From assembly GCA_016235495.1 (NCBI GenBank), contig JACRKH010000064.1, positions 1 through 42,563 of the forward strand: a DNA stretch of 42,563 nucleotides, read 5' to 3'. The notes beneath the pieces are model-generated. The model saw only the letters and a list, made by a program, of their open reading frames with translations. It did no database searches and was not told the DNA's origin. This document shows, one piece after another, positions 1 through 8,427 of this stretch. The DNA is from Candidatus Woesearchaeota archaeon. GTDB lineage: Archaea > Nanobdellota > Nanobdellia > SCGC-AAA011-G17 > GW2011-AR17. Position numbers and translations under genes: made by a program. Position 1 is the first letter of the stretch; each line of letters starts with the position of its first letter.

Positions 1-3000
1 AGTCATCCTGTCAAGATCTATCTTTCCTGTCTCTGGATCCATCCCAACTTCAGTCATACAATATCTAAGCAAAGCAACAGCACGAATAGCATCCTCTTCT
101 TCAACCTCAGACTTTAATTTTATCCGAGCAGAAGCCTCAGCTAATCGAACAACAGCCTCTAACTGTCTCGCAGAAATAGGAATAGGTTTAATTCCTCCAT
201 CACCATGTGTGCTCGTAGAACGCAGCTCAACATAATAAGCTTTGATAACATCAATTGCCTTCTGTGTCAGCTTGGGAAACACTTTCTGCTTTGCATACGC
301 AAGATATTTCCTGATAAACTTTGCTTCAATCTCTGGCGCAGGTTCTTTTGCAGCATGTGAATCCAAGACTCGAGTAGCAATCTTTTCATCCAAATCTTTA
401 TTAGGCAAATCACGCATGACAAAAATCAAATCAAACCTATTAATCAAAGCAGGAGGCATATCAATCTGATTAGGAATAGGAGTTATAGGATCAAACCTCC
501 CCAGCTTGGGGTTTGCAGCCGCAAGGATAGAAGTTTGTGTTCGCAACGTAGCTTGTATATTCGCCTTTGCAACAGAAATACTATTATGAAGTACAAGTCC
601 CTCACTTAAAAAATTCTGTGTGGGCTCAACAGTAACATCATATACCCATTGTGCATCTGTATTTTTAATAGTTTTTATACTTTTAATTTTAACAAAACGT
701 AAATCAGACTGAATAAGAGTATTTTTCTTTTCTAAAAAAGGGAGTTTTCTCGGAGCTGGGACAAAAAGGCCTTCTTTCAAATCACAAGCAGCAATTTCAG
801 TATAAACATTATTTTGAAAAACAAAAAAAGGATGCTCTGGAGTAACAACAACCTTTCTGCCATGACTAAAAGTAACCTCTATAAAAAAATCTGGAGCTGC
901 ATGCCTGCTTACTCTATTTACTGGTATAGAAAAAATTTTTTTAAAGTCAGTTGTTAAAACATGTATATCAGAAACAGGAAGTATTTCACAATTCTTACCC
1001 AATTGTTTTTTTTCAGGATATTTTTCAAAAAGCTGATCAACAAATGAGCCAATCTTCTCAACACTCCCATCAGCAAACATAATCTTAAATTCTGGATGAT
1101 AACTTTGTTGCTCCATGGCCTCATGCAGTGCAGAAGTATCCTCTTTAGAGATTTTATCCATCTCATCAAGCACAAGAATTCCTTTATCAGCAAGCACCAT
1201 CGCTCCTGCCTCTAGTGCCCAGCCTCGGAGAAACTCATCTTTGACAACACTACAAGTATTATGAACCAAAATCCCATCCACGACAAAATTATGAGAATCC
1301 TCAACTGTTAAATCATAAACATAATCATAAGGAGAATCAAATTCACATACTGAAACAATTTTTTCCCAGAAGAGATCACTTTCGGCTAAATAAGAGAGCC
1401 CCTCATCCTTTATATGTGCACTATCTAACACTTTTTTAAGATGACAGGGTGAAAAACCATGAGAATGCCAATGTGATTTCCTTAAACTTATTCTTTTAGA
1501 TTGTAATAACTGCTTAACTCTATATTGAACACATGGAATAATATCAATATTTGTATCTGCCTTTACATGCTCCTTAAGCCTGCTCTCTATTTTATTTTTC
1601 TTGAGAGTATGTGCAATAGGGATATGTCTATAGAATTTTTCAATCTCAGACTGTGCGGAACTCGATAATTCCCATTTGAGAAGCCTGCTTTTTATTCTTC
1701 CTTCTGCAGGTTGACGAACACGAAGCTTCCAATGCATGCCATAACGTAAAAAGACAAGTTGAAGAGTTCTAAGCATTTCTTCTGAACCTGAGCAAAATGC
1801 AAGCTCCACTCTATTATTATCTTTTCTTTTTCCAACAGAGCCATCAGAATCAAAATATCCAGCTATAAATGAAGCAAGAAGAGTATTTGAAAAATGAAGA
1901 AGAATAGGAGTAAAAGTAATAATGTTAGATTTTGGAGAAAACTGCATACCAAGTTTCAACAAAATTTCAGACAAAATCCTAGAATTTGCAATAGTGCACT
2001 GAGGTCTTTTACTCGTAACAGCCTTCTGCAAAGAGAAATGAAGAGAAAATTCTTTTTGAAGGATAGACTGATATTTCAACTGCAAAGTCTCAGAAGAATT
2101 AGAGAAACCAAACTGATAACTCTTTCGTAAATTGCCATCACCAACAAGAAGACCAGTAAGATAAAGTAAATCTAAAGAAACGAAAGTGGGAAGACTGTGT
2201 TTTTTTCCATTATATAAACTGACAGTTTTAACTTTATCTCTATATTCTAATCCAACATCTTGTGCAAGTTTCTTAAGTGTTTGAAGTTTTATATTCCCCC
2301 GAGCGTCCTTTCTAACCCAATGATGATAGAGATTATTCTCGTGTACTTTCAGAGCTCTTGCTGCAATCCTTATACTTCCATATTTTTTCTGCAGTTTTAC
2401 AACAATTTCTTGAATAAAACCCTTTATATCATGAACAACAGGATTAGAATCAATAAGATCAACAATATACACTTTATCCTCATTTCCACCAATAAGTTGC
2501 CTTGGTGTTGCAATATAGTCTCCTTCTTTCAGTTCTATGCTTTTTTTCCAAAGAGGATATCCATTTTGAATAGAATAAAGTTGAGTATTTGCAGTAAGTT
2601 CAATCTTTTTCCCTGACTGTAATCGAACTTCAATCATTTTTGAAGGAGATTCAAGTTTCCACAAGGCTGCTGGATATTGAGAATGTACTTTAAAATCATA
2701 TCCCATGCTTTGAACTTTAATATCTGTGACTTTCTCTTTTCTCCAAACCCCATGGCAATATTGTGAAAGCCCCTCAACTTTAGGATTTACAAAGGAAGAA
2801 ATTTTTTCTATTCCACCTGGATTTAATAACACTTTACTTTGTGGGGAAACACAAAGTCCAGCACCGCTAGCACTTCGCCCAGCAACATACCGCGATTTAG
2901 GTGCAGTATTATTTACAAAGGTAAGCATCTGGCTTTTACCAGAGTTATGACAGAGTATACCATTAGCAATGAACGACTTGCTCACAGGCACTTCAAAATC

Positions 3001-5067
3001 ATAAACATCCTGAACACCTGCAAAATCTAAAGATACTACTTTCTCCCAAGATTGATAACGCTTTCGTAATTGTCTCTTATCTTTTCTTTCTTCAACTACC
3101 GCAGATACTCTCAAAAGAGCATTCTTCTTTTTCTGAGAAACAAAGCCAATATCTGTAATAAACTGATCCATATCCAAAGCCCTTCGTATACAAAGATTAT
3201 CTTCTATAATTCGAGATTGAATACCAAAAAATAAAAGAAGTTGCTGTACATCTTTCAACAACCCAGGGCTTCGGGATTTTAATTGAATCGAAGTCCTCCC
3301 TCTTCCATTTCCAAAAGCACACCCATCTGCTTCAAAAAGCCAGCGTAAAAAGCTAGCAATAACTGCTTTAGGACTCTGAAATATTTTCTGTGGAACACGC
3401 TTTGTAGACAAGAAAGAAAGTGAATGAGCTATTTGTTTGCTATTGACTTCTAAAAGATGAAGATCTTGCACAGAATGTATGACCCTTTCATACCCATTGG
3501 TATCAATAATAAGATGAGGCGAAGCTTTCCTAAGAATAGAAGCTGCTTCAACTCCAAAGACATTTTTCCAAAGAGACTGTAGTTGAGCAAGAAGCTCTTT
3601 TTCTTCTTCATTGATATAACAAGTTACTCTGTAGCCTTTAGGATGCAAATTTCCATCACCCAAAATATATCCACAAAGTGCTGCAAGTTCAGAATCAAAA
3701 AATTCCGGAAGATGAACCTCTTTTAATGGTCCATATGTCCTTTTTAGAGCACTAAATTCTGTCGATACCAAATCAGTAACAAGATGTGGAATATGAGGCA
3801 TAACACGAATTTTCTCTCCAAGAGTAAGACAATCTGCCCTCCTCCACCCTTCTTCAGTATAAACAGGCTGATTGAGTGTACAAATGATTTCTTTTCCTGT
3901 TTCAGTAACAAGCTTTAGAACAGGTTGCTTTTCATACTTCTGAAAAACAGTTGCATAATCATAAGCCTTATCCATACTATTCTTTCTTATTTTTACAACA
4001 GGAATATGAATAGACTGTCCATGTTCTTTTCCAAGAGATTGAATCTGCTTCAATCCTTTATTATGCAAAGCAACCAGAGAATCACCAGCAATACATCCAG
4101 GATCGCCAACCAAAAGCACGTGCAAATCTCCTCGCACAATGGTGCCATCCTTCTTTGTCTTTCGAATACCGCCAAACAGCTGCAAAAGAATTGCTTCTTT
4201 GATTTTTTCATGCCCATAAATAGAAGGAGCAATGCTTCGTATTAATCGCTCATTCACTTGCTTATCCCTCGCCAATTTCTTAATTTCCTTTTCATCCTCA
4301 GGACTGATGGAAATCTCAGAATAATCCTCCTCTACAGGCTCAATATAATTTGCCTGCACTGCAAGATCAAATCGTGTTGAAGTAGCACCAGTTTTTGTTT
4401 GTATAGGAATTTCATACAAAAGCCCATTCGTAAGAATTCTTGTCCCTGGAGTTGTTCGCTTCTCCATTCTAGGTTCAACAAGATCTTCCCGCAAAAATAT
4501 CTGCATCCTCTTCGGCTGTGCACCACCCTCAAGATTTTCAGGAGACTCCTCAATCACAAGCCTTTGTACATCAACCAACTCTTTTGAGAGTAATCGAAAC
4601 TTTCCTTTTCTCCCGCAGCTGCATCGCGAAGGTTCACGAAACTGCTGATCAATCTGAGGCATAGTAATAGTATTCCCGCAGGAAGGACACTCAAACTTTG
4701 CACTTACAGCTTGCGGTCGTACCTCAGAGCTCTGCCTGATGATGCCTTCCATGGCAATAAATTTATTCAAATGCTTGCTTCGCAGATTACGAATATAAAT
4801 CTCCTGAGACTTAGGTAAATTTCGAAAACGAATACGAAAACCTTTTTTCACTTCAAACTGCTCTAAAGCCATCTCCGCAGCCTTAGTCGTTTCCTCAGGT
4901 TCCTCTAACAACTGATCTGCAAGCTTAGGATCATACTTAGTAATATCAAAGAAATCAACGAGAAGATAATTCAGGCCCTTATTCATATTCTCATGCAGTT
5001 GTTTCTGATAGCTCTGCTCAATAAATTCCTGAAACTTCTCTATTTGCTCTGCTGCATCTATCGCCAT
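1..5067 (-). CDS. mcm: Replicative helicase MCM, three inteins, 3' end beyond window
   Basis: ATP-driven 3'-5' helicase of the archaeal replisome. One frame runs from ATG at 5067 to the left edge (1689 codons, no stop reached). Exteins are residues 1-324, 709-738, 1271-1321 and 1496-1689, which join into about 599 residues of MCM. Visible are a zinc-binding set near residues 125-150 (CPSC then CSC), a Walker A loop GDPG/SGKS split by intein 1, the GRSASGAGL segment split by intein 2, Walker B VLDEMDK, the HEAMEQQ/SISVAKA segment split by intein 3, sensor 1 (ILAAANPK) and the arginine-finger region LINRFD. The C-terminal winged helix lies off the window. The start fits a leaderless mRNA: the TATA box is centred near 5094, 27 bp upstream. 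The gene is divergent from the PIN gene at 5175, with a shared upstream element at 5116-5126. Confidence 0.97.
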   Translation of the reverse strand, partial: MAIDAAEQIEKFQEFIEQSYQKQLHENMNKGLNYLLVDFFDITKYDPKLADQLLEEPEETTKAAEMALEQFEVKKGFRIRFRNLPKSQEIYIRNLRSKHLNKFIAMEGIIRQSSEVRPQAVSAKFECPSCGNTITMPQIDQQFREPSRCSCGRKGKFRLLSKELVDVQRLVIEESPENLEGGAQPKRMQIFLREDLVEPRMEKRTTPGTRILTNGLLYEIPIQTKTGATSTRFDLAVQANYIEPVEEDYSEISISPEDEKEIKKLARDKQVNERLIRSIAPSIYGHEKIKEAILLQLFGGIRKTKKDGTIVRGDLHVLLVGDPGCIAGDSLVALHNKGLKQIQSLGKEHGQSIHIPVVKIRKNSMDKAYDYATVFQKYEKQPVLKLVTETGKEIICTLNQPVYTEEGWRRADCLTLGEKIRVMPHIPHLVTDLVSTEFSALKRTYGPLKEVHLPEFFDSELAALCGYILGDGNLHPKGYRVTCYINEEEKELLAQLQSLWKNVFGVEAASILRKASPHLIIDTNGYERVIHSVQDLHLLEVNSKQIAHSLSFLSTKRVPQKIFQSPKAVIASFLRWLFEADGCAFGNGRGRTSIQLKSRSPGLLKDVQQLLLFFGIQSRIIEDNLCIRRALDMDQFITDIGFVSQKKKNALLRVSAVVEERKDKRQLRKRYQSWEKVVSLDFAGVQDVYDFEVPVSKSFIANGILCHNSGKSQMLTFVNNTAPKSRYVAGRSASGAGLCVSPQSKVLLNPGGIEKISSFVNPKVEGLSQYCHGVWRKEKVTDIKVQSMGYDFKVHSQYPAALWKLESPSKMIEVRLQSGKKIELTANTQLYSIQNGYPLWKKSIELKEGDYIATPRQLIGGNEDKVYIVDLIDSNPVVHDIKGFIQEIVVKLQKKYGSIRIAARALKVHENNLYHHWVRKDARGNIKLQTLKKLAQDVGLEYRDKVKTVSLYNGKKHSLPTFVSLDLLYLTGLLVGDGNLRKSYQFGFSNSSETLQLKYQSILQKEFSLHFSLQKAVTSKRPQCTIANSRILSEILLKLGMQFSPKSNIITFTPILLHFSNTLLASFIAGYFDSDGSVGKRKDNNRVELAFCSGSEEMLRTLQLVFLRYGMHWKLRVRQPAEGRIKSRLLKWELSSSAQSEIEKFYRHIPIAHTLKKNKIESRLKEHVKADTNIDIIPCVQYRVKQLLQSKRISLRKSHWHSHGFSPCHLKKVLDSAHIKDEGLSYLAESDLFWEKIVSVCEFDSPYDYVYDLTVEDSHNFVVDGILVHNTCSVVKDEFLRGWALEAGAMVLADKGILVLDEMDKISKEDTSALHEAMEQQSYHPEFKIMFADGSVEKIGSFVDQLFEKYPEKKQLGKNCEILPVSDIHVLTTDFKKIFSIPVNRVSRHAAPDFFIEVTFSHGRKVVVTPEHPFFVFQNNVYTEIAACDLKEGLFVPAPRKLPFLEKKNTLIQSDLRFVKIKSIKTIKNTDAQWVYDVTVEPTQNFLSEGLVLHNSISVAKANIQATLRTQTSILAAANPKLGRFDPITPIPNQIDMPPALINRFDLIFVMRDLPNKDLDEKIATRVLDSHAAKEPAPEIEAKFIRKYLAYAKQKVFPKLTQKAIDVIKAYYVELRSTSTHGDGGIKPIPISARQLEAVVRLAEASARIKLKSEVEEEDAIRAVALLRYCMTEVGMDPETGKIDLDRMT
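583..1104 (-). other. MCM intein 3, mini-intein (174 residues)
   Basis: Residues 1322-1495 of the precursor. It starts with Ser (SYHPEFKIMFADGS) after HEAMEQQ and ends LVLHN before Ser (SISVAKA). Block B is intact (VVTPEHPFF). No LAGLIDADG motif is visible, and the length fits a splicing domain only, so this is an endonuclease-free mini-intein. Confidence 0.93.
1258..2853 (-). other. MCM intein 2 (532 residues) with helix-turn-helix insert
   Basis: Residues 739-1270 of the precursor, starting Cys (CVSPQSKVLL) after GAGL and ending LVHN before Thr-Cys of the C-extein. Two LAGLIDADG motifs are visible (LTGLLVGDGNL and FIAGYFDSDGS). Before them lies an extra segment (GSIRIAARALKVHENNLYHHW) that looks like a helix-turn-helix, probably DNA-binding. 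Block B reads LTANTQLY, with Thr where His is expected. The intein is unusually long, and the Thr +1 nucleophile is a known option. Confidence 0.93.
2944..4095 (-). other. MCM intein 1 (384 residues), inserted in the Walker A loop
   Basis: In-frame intervening protein, residues 325-708 of the precursor. It starts with Cys (CIAGDS) after GDPG and ends in the block G pair His-Asn, with Ser as the +1 residue (SGKS). It carries two LAGLIDADG helices (CGYILGDG, LRWLFEADG), so a homing endonuclease domain is present. The splicing block B segment reads CTLNQPVY: the usual TxxH histidine is Gln. Removal restores GDPGSGKS, so the host helicase is inactive unless splicing occurs. From memory, an MCM (CDC21) intein of Thermococcus kodakarensis also lacks this His yet splices. 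Confidence 0.95.
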
Positions 5068-5089
5068 GCACCCAAAAGGTCAAAAGCCA

Positions 5090-5153
5090 AATATAAAGAT
5101 TTAGGTGCTTTTTTTGAAAGATTTTCGGTTTTTTCCTCTAAAGTCTTTTTAAG
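5090..5153. promoter_or_regulatory. Divergent promoter mcm / PIN gene with GAAAGATTTTC element
   Basis: The dyad GAAAGATTTTC is at 5116-5126. On the minus strand a TATA box (TTTATATT, 5090-5097) lies about 27 bp away and 26 bp before the mcm ATG. On the plus strand a TATA-like CTTTTTAA (5145-5152) lies about 28 bp away and 26 bp before the PIN ATG. The motif is therefore almost equidistant from both boxes. The same arrangement recurs at other promoters in the window. Confidence 0.6.
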
Positions 5154-5174
5154 GGAATAAATCTTCTAGGCAAA

Positions 5175-5591
5175 ATGACAAAGTATTATGTAGATTCCTG
5201 TATCTGGTTAAATCTTTTGAATAAAGAACAGATAAAAATCCAAGGCCTGCCTGTATGGAAGATTGCAGAACTATTCCTACAACAATATAAAGGGGATATT
5301 ATTATCTCGGATTTTGTAAGAAGAGAAATAATAAGAAAAATAAATTTTCCAGAGGCCATCCTTCTTATAGAAAAAAATGCAGAAGCTATAGTTGTAAAAG
5401 AAGAAGAAATTACCCTAGCAAGAGAGATTGAATCCAAAGAAAGATATAGACTTTCATTTTTTGATTGTATTCATATTGCAACTGCAAAGACAAGAAATTA
5501 CACCCTTATAACTCGTGATAAAGAGCTACTCCTAAGAGGAAAAGAATATAGTAACACTTTAAAGCCAGAAACTATAATGTATTGGTTCTAA
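5175..5591 (+). CDS. PIN-domain ribonuclease (VapC-like), no adjacent co-directional antitoxin
   Basis: 138 residues. Acidic residues expected of a PIN nuclease site are visible: Asp7 (VDSCIW), Glu51, Asp97 (FFDCIHIATA) and Asp115 (TRDKELL). PIN proteins cut RNA in a metal-dependent way and usually act as toxins. No antitoxin gene precedes it. The start codon sits 26 bp after a TATA-like box, which fits leaderless initiation. Its 3' end overlaps a convergent small gene by 4 nt. Whether that small protein is its antitoxin is not known. Confidence 0.85.
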   Translation: MTKYYVDSCIWLNLLNKEQIKIQGLPVWKIAELFLQQYKGDIIISDFVRREIIRKINFPEAILLIEKNAEAIVVKEEEITLAREIESKERYRLSFFDCIHIATAKTRNYTLITRDKELLLRGKEYSNTLKPETIMYWF

Positions 5592-5782
5592 GAAAGGTTC
5601 TTCTTTTTCTTAACATGTTGAAGCAAACATTCATATTTAGCACGAGCTTCTCTGCAATACCTCTCAACATCCTCAAAAGTCTTTATTTTCTTAGATTCTT
5701 CCCATCGAAATGCTCGAATATCAGCAATAGTCTGTTCAGCATCAGAGAGCTTTTTCTGTTTTTGAAGAGTCTTCATTTCCAT
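5588..5782 (-). CDS. Small basic helical protein of unknown function
   Basis: The frame opens at 5806 (72 residues), but a TATA box (TTATAAAT, complement of 5805-5812) lies only a few bases from that ATG. The expected transcript start is near 5782, exactly at the ninth codon, an ATG. The likely product is 64 residues, starting MEMKTLQKQKK and ending KKKKNLS. It is charged and predicted helical, with a conserved-looking centre (ADIRAFRWEESKKIKTFEDV). No family was recognised. It is convergent with the PIN gene and divergent from vapB, sharing the upstream dyad at 5832-5842. An antitoxin role for the PIN gene is possible but unproven. Confidence 0.55.
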   Translation of the reverse strand: MEMKTLQKQKKLSDAEQTIADIRAFRWEESKKIKTFEDVERYCREARAKYECLLQHVKKKKNLS

Positions 5783-5804
5783 ACTAAAATCCATAACAAA
5801 ACTC

Positions 5805-5868
5805 ATTTATAACTCTTTCCAAATACTTTTTGAAAGATTTTCAGAAAAAGAAGAGAAAGGTTTATTAA
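5805..5868. promoter_or_regulatory. Divergent promoter with central GAAAGATTTTC element
   Basis: The dyad is at 5832-5842. The plus TATA box TTTATTAA (5861-5868) is about 27 bp from its centre and drives vapB, whose ATG lies 27 bp further. The minus TATA box (5805-5812) is about 28 bp from its centre and drives the small gene ending at 5588. This is the same geometry as at the mcm/PIN promoter. Confidence 0.6.
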
Positions 5869-5870
5869 GA

Positions 5871-5888
5871 AGTAATACTAGTAATACA
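5871..5888 (+). repeat. Tandem 9-bp repeat before vapB, possible operator
   Basis: Two adjacent copies, AGTAATACT and AGTAATACA, fill the space between the TATA box and the vapB start codon. VapB antitoxins commonly repress their own promoters, so this could be the binding site. That role is inferred from position only. Confidence 0.4.
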
Positions 5889-5891
5889 AGT

Positions 5892-6128
5892 ATGACAACA
5901 ACACAGCTCAGCGTGAAAGAAGTAGATAAAAACACTTTCAGAGAATTCAAGGCAGAATCTACAAGAGAAGGTCTAAAAATTGGCCAAGCATTAACTTTAG
6001 CTATGCAACAATGGTTAAAAATAGAAAAGAAAAAACAAAAGAGGAGTTTTTTAGATTTCAAACCAAAACCTTGGGGAAAAGGAACCGAAAGAATCAGTGA
6101 AGAAACAGACAAGGCACTTTACCAATGA
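5892..6128 (+). CDS. vapB: VapB-type antitoxin
   Basis: 78 residues. The N-terminal part resembles a short ribbon-helix-helix/VapB DNA-binding domain (TTQLSVKEVDKNTFREFKAE, then a helix with GLKIGQALTLAMQQWL). The tail is basic then extended, as expected for a segment that wraps the toxin. The stop codon overlaps the ATG of the downstream PIN gene (ATGA), the classic antitoxin-toxin coupling. The start is leaderless, 27 bp after the TATA box. Confidence 0.82.
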   Translation: MTTTQLSVKEVDKNTFREFKAESTREGLKIGQALTLAMQQWLKIEKKKQKRSFLDFKPKPWGKGTERISEETDKALYQ

Positions 6129-6532
6129 CTATCTTTATTGATGCAAGTATTTTTTGTGCATATGCAAATACAAACGACGTACACCACAAAAAGGCAAAAG
6201 AAATTCTAAAAAGATATATAATAGAAAGACAGGAACAAGCTATTACCTCTGAATATATTTTTGATGAAACAGTAACAGTAGCCTTAAGAAAAGCAAATAA
6301 AAATCTAGCAAATGAAATTGGGCAACACCTTCTCAACTCCGAATACAAGATTGCAAAAGTAGATCAAATTTGCTTTGAAGAAGCTTGGAAATTATTTCAA
6401 GAGGAGAAAAACAATTTTAGTTTTACAGATTGCACCTGCATAATCTTAATGAGAAAATTAGGGATAAAACAAATAGCAACTTTTGATAAAGAATTCAAGA
6501 AAATAAAGGAAATTCAAGTAATTGATATATAA
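6125..6532 (+). CDS. vapC: VapC-type PIN-domain toxin
   Basis: 135 residues. PIN-domain acidic residues are Asp6 (FIDASIF), Glu48 (FDETVTV), Asp102 (FTDCTC) and Asp121 (TFDKEF). It is expected to be a Mg-dependent endoribonuclease, probably against tRNA or rRNA, neutralised by the VapB encoded just upstream with a 4-nt overlap. The protein is complete, with no missing catalytic residue. The 160 bp after it are AT-rich, with a TATA-like CTTTATAAG near 6641 but no open frame that I can support. Confidence 0.88.
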   Translation: MTIFIDASIFCAYANTNDVHHKKAKEILKRYIIERQEQAITSEYIFDETVTVALRKANKNLANEIGQHLLNSEYKIAKVDQICFEEAWKLFQEEKNNFSFTDCTCIILMRKLGIKQIATFDKEFKKIKEIQVIDI

Positions 6533-6692
6533 CAAATAATGACAAACATTTTAATACACTTTCTAAAGAACTTCTAGAAAATAAAAAAGAATAAATTAGA
6601 TTTTAGAACGGAAAAGATAATCATATCCTTTATAAGTAAATTCAAGACAAGATCACCTAATTTAAGAATTTTTCACAAGTTCATAAGTTTTA

Positions 6693-7016
6693 TTATTCAC
6701 TCTTTCTCTTCAGCCATTCTTCTCTTGCCAGTTGAGTTAACCTCTCTTCAAGCACAGAACCCTCACAATAATTTTTAAAACCACTGCGAAGACAATCATA
6801 AGCAAAAAGAGTAACAAGACCTAAACCACCAAAAACAGAAGAAGAATAAAGATAATCAATATTCTCATAGAGTATATGTTTCTCAATAAGCTCGCCCAAA
6901 TAAGCACCACTAAGAAACAAAGAAGAAGAAAAAATAAACCCGCCAGTCAAAAGATCACGCTTCCCCTCAGCAATTCTATCCTTACAAACTTGAAAATCTA
7001 ATTGTTCTAGAGGCAT
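6693..7016 (-). CDS. Small membrane protein, unknown function
   Basis: 107 residues with two hydrophobic segments, near residues 22-44 (LLTGGFIFSSSLFLSGAYLG) and 57-75 (SSSVFGGLGLVTLFAYD), and charged ends. No family was recognised. It begins 2 nt after the TBP stop codon, so it is probably co-transcribed with TBP. Nothing visible ties it to transcription, and the coupling may simply reflect genome compaction. Confidence 0.65.
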   Translation of the reverse strand: MPLEQLDFQVCKDRIAEGKRDLLTGGFIFSSSLFLSGAYLGELIEKHILYENIDYLYSSSVFGGLGLVTLFAYDCLRSGFKNYCEGSVLEERLTQLAREEWLKRKSE

Positions 7017-7018
7017 TT

Positions 7019-7567
7019 CTATTTATACCCAACCTTAGCCAGCTCTTTAATGAGCAAATCAACTGCTTCATGCAATTTAGCTTCAGATCGTGTTCCCGTA
7101 CAAACAATTTTTCCATTGCTGAACAACAAGAAAGTCGCTCGAGTATTAGGAAGCTTATAGACCAACCCAGGGAATTGTTCTGGTTCATACTCTGTGTTGC
7201 TTAACTGAACTGCCAATGCATTGAGATTTAAATCCAAACCAATAGACCCAGATGCAACAAGGTTTTGAACAGTAAACTTCGGTTGAACAGTGATCTTCAC
7301 TTTAATCTTTTCAACATTTTTAATAATCATGTCAATAGAATCTTTTACAATCTGCATAGACTTTGCACCAGTGCAAACAATCTTACCTGAACTAAAAATT
7401 AAAGCAGAAGTTTTTGGGTCTTTAATTCTCATAACCAACCCTGGAAATTGTTCTGGGTTGTATTCTGTATTTGGGAGTGCCTCAGCAAGTTTCACAAGCG
7501 GAATCGCTCGTTCAAGGCTTGCAGTTGCAACAATATTTACAATCTTGATTTCTTTCTTAACTGCCAT
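7019..7567 (-). CDS. tbp: TATA-box-binding protein
   Basis: 182 residues made of two imperfect direct repeats, the saddle fold of TBP. Each repeat carries the hallmark NTEYxPEQFPGLV (about residues 33-45 and 124-136) and the phrase GKIVCTG. It binds the TATA boxes seen throughout the window and recruits TFB and RNA polymerase. Unlike most neighbours it has a leader: a TATA box at 7616-7623, predicted transcript start near 7593, and a Shine-Dalgarno GGAGG at 7575-7579 placed 7-8 nt before the ATG. The length matches archaeal TBP. Confidence 0.98.
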   Translation of the reverse strand: MAVKKEIKIVNIVATASLERAIPLVKLAEALPNTEYNPEQFPGLVMRIKDPKTSALIFSSGKIVCTGAKSMQIVKDSIDMIIKNVEKIKVKITVQPKFTVQNLVASGSIGLDLNLNALAVQLSNTEYEPEQFPGLVYKLPNTRATFLLFSNGKIVCTGTRSEAKLHEAVDLLIKELAKVGYK

Positions 7568-7656
7568 AGTATAGCCTCCAATGTGTATTTTGTCGTAATA
7601 ATGAAGGAAAACCTCTTTATAAACCTATTTAAAGCTATGCTATCCCCTAAAGAGGA

Positions 7657-8403
7657 CTATTTAGGGTAATATTTCACAAGATAATAGAACCTTCTAAAAA
7701 TATTAAGGAATCTTACAGCAAGAATACGCAGGAAAGACCGAGAAGCAAGAGCAGCAATATACTCTGCAAGATCCTCGGAACGCAGCATGCTCCACCTTTT
7801 TCTCACTTTGCTGAACTGCGAAACTATTTCAGTATCGACACCAGCAGGATGCACGAGAGAAACCTTAATTTTTTCTTTCTTCAGCTCCCATCGCAAGGCG
7901 CGCATGAACCCAGTGACTCCATGCTTGGAAGCGCAATACACACTTCTGTTTGGCAAAGCAAGCAAACCTAAAACAGAGGAGACAGTAATAATATGTCCTT
8001 GCATTTTTCTTTCAGTCATCAATTTAGCAGCTTCCTGCGTGCAATAAAAAACCCCATAAAAATTCACTGCAAAGGTATCAAGCATATCTTTCTCGGAATG
8101 CAATAACAAAGAACTATTCCGTGCAATCCCAGCATTATTTACAAGAACATCAACAGCCCCTAATGTAATTTTAATCCAAGAAAACAATTTCTCCACTTCT
8201 TTCTTTCGTGAAATATCAGCAGGAAAAACAAAACACTCCTTACCAAGAGCACGAATCTTTTTCTGTAATGCGAGCAATCTCTCTTTTCTTCGTGCAACAA
8301 GCACAACAGTGCTCCCTTCTCGTGCAAAGGCCAACGCACTCGCTGCACCAATGCCAGAACTCGCACCTGTAATGACAACAACTTTATTTTTTAAAAAAGG
8401 CAT
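7657..8403 (-). CDS. Short-chain dehydrogenase/reductase
   Basis: 248 residues with a Rossmann fold. The nucleotide motif TGASSGIG is at 12-19, NNAG at 89-92, the catalytic Ser near 142-143, and YxxxK at 156-160 (YCASK). The Arg residues after the second strand (VARRKER) favour NADP(H). The substrate cannot be told from sequence. The basic, aromatic C-terminus (IFRRFYYLVKYYPK) could contact membrane. The gene lies 24 nt downstream of the broken Bro-N gene. Confidence 0.9.
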   Translation of the reverse strand: MPFLKNKVVVITGASSGIGAASALAFAREGSTVVLVARRKERLLALQKKIRALGKECFVFPADISRKKEVEKLFSWIKITLGAVDVLVNNAGIARNSSLLLHSEKDMLDTFAVNFYGVFYCTQEAAKLMTERKMQGHIITVSSVLGLLALPNRSVYCASKHGVTGFMRALRWELKKEKIKVSLVHPAGVDTEIVSQFSKVRKRWSMLRSEDLAEYIAALASRSFLRILAVRFLNIFRRFYYLVKYYPK

Positions 8404-8427
8404 AAAAAAAGAATATATGGTTTCCTT

